Positions 57,401 through 64,000 of a DNA stretch of 64,000 nt are shown piece after piece. Under the pieces are notes generated by a model, which saw nothing but the letters and a program-made list of their open reading frames with translations, was not told the origin of the DNA and searched no databases. This DNA comes from Thraustochytrium sp. TN22 (Eukaryota; Sar; Bigyra; Thraustochytrida; Thraustochytriidae), in the NCBI GenBank assembly GCA_013306675.1, contig JABLUY010000026.1, positions 124,001 through 188,000 on the forward strand, given 5' to 3'. The position numbers were made by a program, and so were the translations under genes. Numbering within the stretch: the stretch's first letter is position 1; every line of letters starts with the position of its first letter.

Positions 57401-58584
57401 GCGGCGTGGCGAGCCGCGCGCTTTTGGAGTGGTTGTGGCGCGGCGAGCACGTGGACTACTTCGTGGACCTTATGGAGGACATGCTTCTGGCGTGCCCGAG
57501 CCCGTGGATCGGGAGCCCCGAGCACGGCGACCGCGAGGGCGCGCTCCTCATTCCGAGTCTGCTGGCGCCAGCATCTGAGGCTACGCGGGAGGACGCGCGC
57601 GAAGACTTTGCGAGCAGCGCGCTGGCCTTCGTGGACCTCGACTTTCTGCCTGCGGGCGTCTTCCAGCGTCTTGTGGCGAGCCTGGTCGGTGCCTACCCGG
57701 GGCTCGTGCGCGTGGACTCCGTGGCCGCGGACGCGGCGCGCCTCGAGCTTCGCGGCATGCAGGCGTACCTGGAGGCAGACGGCACGCGCATCACAGCGCG
57801 CATGGCTAGCCGTGGCGTGGTGGGCAGCCTCGCCGACCACGCTGGCGTTCTCCTGGGCCGCTTGCGTGAGATCGACGCGGGTTTTATGCACGGCAGGCTG
57901 CGGCCGCGGCTCTTTGTGAGTTGCGATGGAACGCCGGCGAAGCAGTCGTGCGTGTCGTTTGAGACACTCGCGTCCGCCCCGTCCGATGGCGGCCTTGCTT
58001 CCCTCGCCAAGACACCACTCCAGCTCGACGCCTTTGCAGTTTGGGTCGCGAATGCCGAGCAGGCAGCAGAGGTGAGTCGTTCGGCCCTGAGCGAGGACCC
58101 GCAGCCGTTCGACGTCTTCCTCTCGCATGCGTGGGGCGCGGACCACGCCACGCACGAGCTCGTGGTGCGCATCGCGGACGCGCTGGAGCGCCACCACGGC
58201 GTCGTGAGCTGGCTCGACGAGCGCGAGCTGCGCGGCGACGTGATGCGTTCCATGGCGCAGGGCGTCGAACGCTCTGCCGTCAGCGTTGTCTTCGTCACGC
58301 GTGAGTACATGGACAAGGTCAACACTGTTGATCACGAAGACGACAATTGCCGCGCGGAATTTGAGTACATTCGCAAACGGCACAAGCTTGCGCGCATGGT
58401 GCCGGTCGTCATCGACCCGTCCATGACCGACACGGACGAGTGGATTGGCAACTTTGGCATTTGCTGGGGGCTCAACCCATTCTACGTGCCCATGTTGCGT
58501 GGGGGCAACCCTCAAGAAGTTGCCGACCTCGCTCACCGCATCCGGCACACCTTGCGTACCGCCTTTGCCTTTCATCATGATTGA
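54437..58584 (+). CDS. LRR-Roc-COR-TIR protein, six exons
   Basis: Exons 54437..54495, 54625..54708, 54801..54884, 54948..55031, 55100..55183 and 55257..58584 join in frame (all phase 2) to 1240 residues. Exons 2-5 are each exactly 84 bases and encode one 28-residue ribonuclease-inhibitor-type LRR (pattern LxxNxIGDxGxxALAxxL). About eight more repeats follow in exon 6. Then come a Roc GTPase (P-loop GPSGAGKSS at 411, DYGGQE at 556, SFLD at 631), a COR-like region (about 680-930), and a C-terminal TIR (FDVFLSHAWG at 1083, VSWLDERELRGDVM, AVSVVFVTREYM). This is the build of intracellular immune sensors: repeats for recognition, GTPase as switch, TIR as signal or NADase. Whether the TIR has its catalytic Glu cannot be told by eye. 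Confidence 0.88.
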
Positions 58585-58905
58585 CAGCGCGAGATGACGT
58601 CTTCCTCGGCCTTGTCCGTGCCCTACGTCATGAACGATGAGGAAGAGAGAGCGAGAGAGAAGAAAGAAGCTTTGTACAATTCGAATACAAGGACTGCTTG
58701 GAGCGAGCGACTTTGCTGGCCGGTCAGTGACGTCGCTGTTCTCGTCCTTGTTGGTGTTCTGCCGTTCTCGTCCTTGTTGTGGTCTCTCCGGCGCGATTCT
58801 CGTCCTTGTCAGTTCTAATTAAGTTCAGACGCGCTACGTCCTACATGACTGGCTCGAGCTAGCTAGCTGGCTTTCTCAAGCGAGCTACTGGAACAAAGCT
58901 AGCTC
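58585..58905. other. Convergent intergenic with AGCT-rich end
   Basis: It is AT-richer than its neighbours. A GAGCTAGCTAGCTGGC run lies at 58854..58870. No gene is seen. Confidence 0.5.
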
Positions 58906-59625
58906 TCAGTGGAAGGCATGGGGATCCTCGCCGTCGTCCTCGCCGTCGTATCCGTCGTCCTCAAAGCGTGTCCGCCAGCGCTGCACCGGGCCTTCCAGCG
59001 CGAGGAGCTCGTTCTCGTCCGGCAAAACCTCATTCTCAAGGCCAAAGTACACAAAGTGCTTGCCGAAGGTGTTGAGCGCCTCGCCCCAGCCCATGTCCGA
59101 AAGCAGCCTGTGGTGGTGATGGTAGATGATGGCGTACACGCGGAAGAGCCGCTTGAAGATGCGCTTCACATGCACCGCTTTGAAGTCGTCCGGGAAGGGG
59201 AGGTCTACGTCCTCCGGAAAAATGTCCGGGTCCGCGATGGTGGCCCCGACCCAGTCTAGCACATAGTCCACGTACTCGGGTGACGATACGCGGATGGACC
59301 GCCCGCTCTCCTTGTCCCTGCGGCGGTATTCGAAGTTGGGCGGGAACCCTTCGCCGACGTGCGGGAACTTGGCCTGGTGCACCACGTCCACGGTGCTGTA
59401 GAAGATCGTCAGCTCATCGAAGAAGTCCGCTGTAGTCGCCGCGAGGAACTCGTCCTCGTCCTCCTCGAAGGGCAACTCCACAATCCGGCGCAGGTTGCCA
59501 ACGCCCAGCGTCCGCTGCGACACGCTCGACAGCGTCGCACCGCGCCGGAACGTCCTGGGCCTCTGGACGAGCGTTGCGTGCGACGCAAAGTCGCGCGGGG
59601 CCCTGGCCGATCGGGACGAGCGCAT
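58906..59625 (-). CDS. MOB-like protein, divergent copy
   Basis: The product is 239 residues from ATG 59625. MOB blocks: RTLGVGNLRRIVELPFEEDE, DFFDELTIFYS, SSPEYVDYVLDWVG, LFRVYAIIYHHHHR, ALNTFGKHFVYFG. Cys ligands are absent (GEGFPPNFEYRRRDK) and the first His ligand is Ile. It is the most diverged of the five MOB proteins in the window, with an acidic tail rich in Asp/Glu and His. First in a head-to-tail array of four. Confidence 0.88.
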   Translation of the reverse strand: MRSSRSARAPRDFASHATLVQRPRTFRRGATLSSVSQRTLGVGNLRRIVELPFEEDEDEFLAATTADFFDELTIFYSTVDVVHQAKFPHVGEGFPPNFEYRRRDKESGRSIRVSSPEYVDYVLDWVGATIADPDIFPEDVDLPFPDDFKAVHVKRIFKRLFRVYAIIYHHHHRLLSDMGWGEALNTFGKHFVYFGLENEVLPDENELLALEGPVQRWRTRFEDDGYDGEDDGEDPHAFH

Positions 59626-60146
59626 CGCTCTCTGCGGCGCCGCTGCAGAGCCCAGCCACCGCCCGCCCGCCTGCGCTGATTGTCCTTTGCACGCGGCCTC
59701 TGCACGGCTTCGCGGCCTTTTGGCTTTGCACGGCTTTGCACGACGGAATTTGCGGTTCCACGGACCCGGCCGGGCTTCAAGTTGGCTACGGAGAACCCGT
59801 CACGTATCCCGGTGTCGCAGCCGGAATGGGGAAGCTCAAGGGGGAGGGGAGAACGCGCCAGTGGTGGGCGCCCAAGGCCGGTGCGACGCCGCAGATCGGC
59901 GGCCTGTGCATAGAGCAATCTCAGGCTTTCCTTCACCGTACCGGTGGTACCATGGTACCAGCGTCGCGAGTATCACGGGCAGAACTCCGATTGTCCGTGC
60001 TGGCAAGTGACAAGCTCGAGGCTACAATCTGTCCCGGCCTAGCCTGGCGACGTTCGCGAAAGGAAACGATAAAATTTCATGAATGACGTGTGCTGGCCGG
60101 CTGGCTCGCCACCGGGCGCTCGCGGTGAGGTTTAACATATGCTCAA
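59626..60146. other. Intergenic with a 16-bp perfect palindrome
   Basis: No gene. TGGTACCATGGTACCA (59945..59960) is a perfect palindrome. Confidence 0.5.
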
Positions 60147-60836
60147 TCAGGACTCCTCCTCGTACAGGCTCTTCATGCGCTTGACAGGACCCTCGAGCGC
60201 CAGGAGCTCCTGTTCGGGCGGGAGGACGTCGCACTCCAGGCCGAAGAAGATGAAGTGCTTGAAGCAGGTGTTCAGGTGCGCGACCTTCTCGAGGCTTTCG
60301 ATCTCAGTAAGGAGGCTGTGGTAGAGAATGGCGAAGATGCGGAAGAACTTTTTGAAAATGTCGCGCACATACTCGACGAAGTTGTCCGGGAAGGGCTGGT
60401 CCTCGTCCACGGGGAAGATGTCCTGGTTGTCGATCTGGTCCTCGGCCCAGGTAAGCGCGTAGTCAACGTATTCGGGCGCGGAGACGCGCACAGCCTTGTC
60501 GGCGCTGCTGTCGGCCCAGCGGTACTCGAAGCCGGGCGGGAAGCCTTCGCCGACCTTGGTGAAGCGCTCCGTCGCGCTCTCGGCGACCATGCCGTAGAGT
60601 TCCGCCAGCTCGTTCCAGAACTCCACCGTGTTGGCGGCCAGCCAGTCGTCAAAGTCCTCGCCCTCCGGCTGGCGCACGGCCTGTCGGACGTCGCCATGGC
60701 CCAGCGTGAGCATCGTGATGCGCATCAGGTTGGCGCCCTTGGCCGTCTTCTGCGCCTTGCGATGGTGCAGGCTCGCCTGCTCCGTCGCCTTGTCCTCATC
60801 CTTGTCCTTCTTCTTCCGAAACATTTCCTTGTACAT
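60147..60836 (-). CDS. MOB-like protein, all zinc ligands lost
   Basis: The ATG at 60836 (MYKEMFRKKKDKDEDK) gives 229 residues; a longer open frame upstream is Arg-rich, repetitive and not supported. MOB blocks: DWLAANTVEFWNELAELYG, SAPEYVDYALTWAEDQID, FFRIFAILYHSLLTEIE, AHLNTCFKHFIFFG. The Cys loop is RFTKVGEGFPPGFEYRW, and both ligand histidines are replaced (Ile and Leu). A Lys-rich N-terminus of about 35 residues is unique to this copy. Confidence 0.9.
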   Translation of the reverse strand: MYKEMFRKKKDKDEDKATEQASLHHRKAQKTAKGANLMRITMLTLGHGDVRQAVRQPEGEDFDDWLAANTVEFWNELAELYGMVAESATERFTKVGEGFPPGFEYRWADSSADKAVRVSAPEYVDYALTWAEDQIDNQDIFPVDEDQPFPDNFVEYVRDIFKKFFRIFAILYHSLLTEIESLEKVAHLNTCFKHFIFFGLECDVLPPEQELLALEGPVKRMKSLYEEES

Positions 60837-61430
60837 CTTGCCGCCCTCCGCCGCCGCCGCCGCGCCCCGCGCGTATGAGCTCTCCGGCAAGATAGCGCGC
60901 TGCGGAGAGCCGAGATGCACGAGCACGTGTGCGCGTGCGCCACGCGCCACCGCTCGCGCCCTGCCCTGCGCGCCGCCGCCGTGCGCGGTGCGGAGCAGAC
61001 CAGAGCGGAGCCGCGCCGCGCCGCGCCGCGCCGCGCTCAGCCGCGCCGCCCCCCCTCGCCGCCGCGCTCGCCGCCGCGCTCGCCGCCGTCCGAGTTGCGC
61101 GTCTGGAGGGCACGCGCGCACGCTGGCACGCAGCACGTGCGGTACGAGCAGGAGCAGGAGCAGGCGCAGGCGCAGGCGCAGGCGCTGGGCGAGCTGGAGG
61201 GCGCGGAGAGGGAGAGCGCGGCCACGCTCGAGCGAGACGGCCGTCGCGGCAAGACCTAGAAGGAGGGCAAGGCGCGGCGGTAATGTCTGACTTTGGAATA
61301 AAATCAACCTTAGGCCTGGTGGGCGTCGTCGGCCCGGGCGAGTTCAATGGACGTGCAGGCGACCGTGACAGCGGTTCGGCGCTTGTCGTGGCGTGAACCG
61401 CGAGTTCGGGACTATAAGCTTGGAGGCTGG
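60837..61430. other. Intergenic, GC-rich
   Basis: It holds GCCGCGCC- and GGAGCAGGAGCAGG-type repeats (61015..61080; 61148..61190). No gene is supported. Confidence 0.5.
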
Positions 61431-62132
61431 CTACGGGAGATCGTCGACTTCGTCGCCTTGCTCGCGGTAACATGTGCGCATGCAAGCCACCGGACCTTCA
61501 AGCGCGAGGAGGTCGGCGTCGTCAGGGGTGAGGTCGAGCTCGAAGAGGAAGAACATGAGGTGCTTGAAGGACGTGTTGAGGTGTGCTACGGCACCCTACT
61601 CTTCCATGACGTGAAAATGGTGGTGGTACATGATGGCGAAGACGCGAAAGAGCTTTCTGAAGATGTCTCGTGCGTAGTCGTTGAAGTGTTCAGGGAACGA
61701 CATGCTGTCCAAAATGGGGAAGATCTCTTCATTGTCGATCTGGTCCTCGACCCAGGTCAGGGCGGAATCGACGTACTCGGGCGACGACACGCGCAGGGCC
61801 TTGGAGCCGGGGGACTCGGCCCAGCGGTACTCGAAGTTGGGCGGGAAGCCGTCGCCGGGCTTGGTGAAGCGTTCGGCGTCGCTGACACACAAACTGTAGA
61901 GAAGTTCTACCTCATTGAAGAAGACGATCGTCTGTGAAGCAATCCACTCATTTCTCTCTTCGCCTTCCGGGATCATGACTGCGCGGCGCAGGTTTCCGCT
62001 TCCGAGGGTACGCTTGGTAAGGTTTGAGAGCATTTCCCGCTTCTCCGTGGGTTGAGCCTTGTGCTTTGGAGCGCGCGGCGCTCTGGCCGAGGTGGCGTCC
62101 TTCTGGCTGCGGATAAGCTTCCGAAACAGCAT
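61431..62132 (-). pseudogene. MOB-like gene with one in-frame TAG
   Basis: From ATG 62132 the frame encodes a MOB protein through FRVFAIMYHHHFHVMEE, then meets a TAG at 61596..61598. The same frame continues without any other defect for 54 codons to a second TAG at 61431..61433, reading the normal MOB end (AHLNTSFKHLMFFLFELDL, LLALEGPVACMRTCY). Total length (232 sense codons) matches the intact paralogues. So either a very recent nonsense mutation, programmed stop readthrough, or a sequencing error. Another MOB gene here ends with TAG, so TAG is a normal stop. The zinc ligands are missing as in the other copies (Cys loop RFTKPGDGFPP, first His position Met). Confidence 0.8.
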
Positions 62133-62692
62133 CTCGACGGGCGCTTCTTCTGCACACGTGACACGTGCACTTGACTGCCTCGGTGACGCCTCAGAATGAC
62201 CTCCTGCGCGTAGTCGCCTTGCCTCCGGGGCGCGTGCTTGCTCGCTGCGGCAGAGCTGGCCGCCGCGGCGCTTGCGCCCGCTGTTGCCCTCTCACGCAAG
62301 GCGCGGCGCGATTCTGGTCTGCGGTTCCCATGACTCCGAAGTCCGTCGGCAGATCGTCAGGCTCCGGCGCGTGCAGGCGAGCATGCAGGGCCAGGGAAGG
62401 CCGCTAGGCCAGGCACAGCTGCCAGGCGAGCGTCGGCGCGAGCGTCGCGGGATGCGGTCCTGCCTGCCGCCAAGATCGTCTCATCGCCGCTCCCACTCGG
62501 GCTCACGCGCCGAAAGAACTCGGGCACGAACGTGGCAACAAGCGGAGAACGAGCTACTTGCTTAGCTAGAGCTGTATACGTTGGCGGAGATCGCCTTGGC
62601 GTGCGCCCGCTCCCGGTGGCGCCACGCAGCCGTCTGCTGTCGAGAGCGCCGCCGCATGAGCTTTAGTCTGAAACGCTGGGAAGATGCACTTA
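62133..62692. other. Intergenic, nothing recognised
   Basis: No gene or array recognised. CTTAGCTAGAGCT lies at 62562..62574, one of several AGCT-rich boundary runs. Confidence 0.5.
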
Positions 62693-63373
62693 TCAGAGTA
62701 GGTCGTCAATCTCGTCGCCATGCTCATGGTACTCTTCGCGGAGAAGGCGGACGGGGCCCTCGAGCGCCAGGAGCTCCTTGTCCTCGACGAGTTCCCAGTG
62801 CAGGCAGAAGAAGAGGAAGTGCTTGAAGCACGTGTTGAGGTGCGCCTGGGCCTCGAGCTCTTCAAAGACATGGAAGTGGCGGTGGTACAGAATGGCAAAG
62901 ATGCGGAAGAGGCGCTTATAGATGTCCTTGATGAAGTCGATGAAATTGTCCGGGAACGGCTCGTCCTCCATGGTGGAAAAGATCTCCTCATTGTCGAGCT
63001 GGTCCTCCACCCAGGTCATGACGTAGTCAACGTACTCGGGCGCGGAGACGCGGATGGGCTTCTTGTTGTTGGACTCGCCCCAGCGGTACTCAAAGCCGGG
63101 CGGGAAGCCTTCGCCGGGGTTCGTGTACTGCGCAGCATCGTCCACGACGAGGCCATAAAGCAGCGAGATCTCGTTGAAGAAGTCCACCGTGTTGGCAGCA
63201 AGCCACTCGCACTCGTCCTCGCCATCCGGCAGCTCCACGGTCAGCCGCAGGTTGCCGCTTCCCAGCGTGCGCTTGGTCAGCTTGGAAAGCGTCACGCGCT
63301 TGAACGTGCCCTGCTTCTTGACGGGCTTGAGCGTCTGCTTCTCGCCGCGTGCGATCATCGTGCGAAACTTCAT
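62693..63373 (-). CDS. MOB-like protein, near-twin of the copy at 23246
   Basis: The product is 226 residues from ATG 63373. It differs from the plus-strand MOB at 23246..23920 at only a few sites (for example MKFRTMIARGEKQ versus MKFREMISRGEKK, IFSTMEDE versus IFPTMEDE) until the last 15 residues, where the tails diverge (HEHGDEIDDLL here). The zinc-site losses are identical. The duplication lies 39 kb apart and in inverted orientation, with unlike flanks, so only the gene was copied or the flanks have since diverged. Confidence 0.93.
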   Translation of the reverse strand: MKFRTMIARGEKQTLKPVKKQGTFKRVTLSKLTKRTLGSGNLRLTVELPDGEDECEWLAANTVDFFNEISLLYGLVVDDAAQYTNPGEGFPPGFEYRWGESNNKKPIRVSAPEYVDYVMTWVEDQLDNEEIFSTMEDEPFPDNFIDFIKDIYKRLFRIFAILYHRHFHVFEELEAQAHLNTCFKHFLFFCLHWELVEDKELLALEGPVRLLREEYHEHGDEIDDLL

Positions 63374-64000
63374 CGTCCAGACGCGCTCAAAGGACTCCTC
63401 CCCCTGCTGCCTCGTCGCCCCAGGTTGTCTTTTGCGGTTCCCGCGCGGCGCGCCTCGACGCTGCCGCTCTGGTTTCGCGCCCAGCCCTGTGGCGAACGCG
63501 AGCTGCGCAGGCTCCTTGAGCCCGACTTGGCGCCCGCGCTACGAGCCTACGCGCGTCCGCGCCGCGCCGAAGGGCTGCGACAGCCTTGGCGACTTGGCGC
63601 TCTGCTGCTGCACGAATGCGACGTCGCCAAAGCGTGCCGTACGTGCCAGGGACATCCGCGATGCGTCCAGGGAAGGTGGCACGGTGCGGATTCTTGGCAC
63701 ATCGCCTCTGAGCAGAGGCCCTCGCTGACTGTCATCAATGGGGCCTCTCCTGGTTCGTGCTTCTCGCCGTGATGGCTGACCAATCCGCTGCTCAAGAGTG
63801 TGTGGCGCTTGTCTTGCTGGTGTCACGAGTGGTGTTTTTCGCCCAGACCCGCTCCGCTACTTCGCCTCCTCGTCCCTCCCGAAGCTCGTTGCTTCGCTGG
63901 CCATTGCCCCAGGCAACCTCGCCATCAGCCCGTAGTGGCTTGCTGAGCTTCTCCCCGTCGCCGGTGTGGGCATCACGGCGGTCGTCCGCACGTCGTAGGT
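63374..64000. other. Window end, nothing recognised
   Basis: Short open frames on both strands have no domain-like content. A partial gene running off the end cannot be excluded. Confidence 0.4.

Noticed and set aside
57118-58578. 486-codon minus-strand frame
   Set aside because: Antisense to the TIR and COR parts of the immune-type gene; His/Arg-rich and without domain features.
55357-58584. LRR-Roc-COR-TIR gene as a single-exon ORF starting at a TTG
   Set aside because: Clear LRR-coding exons with matching phases lie upstream, and an ATG exon at 54437 completes the model.
60837-61307. 157-residue N-terminal extension of the MOB protein at 60147
   Set aside because: Arg/Leu-rich translation of GC-rich repeats; the MOB-like sequence and a good ATG begin at 60836.

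Overview
The window is nuclear DNA from a GC-rich, gene-dense protist. Most genes are single long exons. The introns I could resolve are short (62 to 129 bases), with GT...AG ends. The gene content fits a stramenopile, most probably a thraustochytrid/labyrinthulomycete: R1R2R3 MYB, CDC37, several MOB proteins, peroxisome-type acyl-CoA dehydrogenases, an ACL5-type aminopropyltransferase and a eukaryotic mRNA-capping apparatus. The lineage is an inference from gene content and base composition, not a database match.

Layout. 0-6.5 kb: a tentative small membrane protein, a START/SRPBCC-like protein (-), a membrane protein with an FHA-like tail spliced over a 78-base intron (+), then MSRA (-) and a gamma-carbonic anhydrase with a 62-base intron (+) in head-to-head arrangement. 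6.7-9.7 kb: a glutamine-rich R1R2R3 MYB (-). 10.5-15.6 kb: three tandem acyl-CoA dehydrogenases that share gene-conversion tracts and end in [AS]NL. 16-22.6 kb: two unrecognised low-complexity proteins around a 3.5 kb stretch with no gene that I can see. 23.2-25.5 kb: a MOB protein and an N-terminally anchored spermidine/thermospermine synthase-like enzyme. 27-36 kb: two complementary mRNA-capping fusion proteins (triphosphatase + N7-methyltransferase; FCP1-like HAD + guanylyltransferase + N7-methyltransferase) either side of an LRR protein. 37-41 kb: an ankyrin-like protein with a DOT1-like methyltransferase tail, then a gag-like fossil in AT-richer DNA. 42.6-47.2 kb: a 1505-residue protein with a DUF262-type DGQQR domain, the family of bacterial GmrS/SspE defence proteins. 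47.7-48.1 kb: an 8-bp satellite. 48.6-54 kb: CDC37 with an N-terminal ubiquitin-like extension and two divergent BAHD-type acyltransferases. 54.4-58.6 kb: a six-exon LRR-Roc-COR-TIR gene. 58.9-63.4 kb: four head-to-tail MOB genes (-), one interrupted by an in-frame TAG.

The three most notable objects are the LRR-Roc-COR-TIR gene (innate-immunity architecture, each of the first full repeats in its own 84-base symmetrical exon), the two-protein capping system with duplicated N7-methyltransferase domains, and the eukaryotic DUF262 protein. The five MOB proteins all lack at least three of the four zinc ligands known from MOB1, which points to a lineage-specific, zinc-independent MOB family. Several ORFs begin on GTG or TTG when read naively; for those I chose the first plausible ATG or a spliced exon, as stated in each entry.
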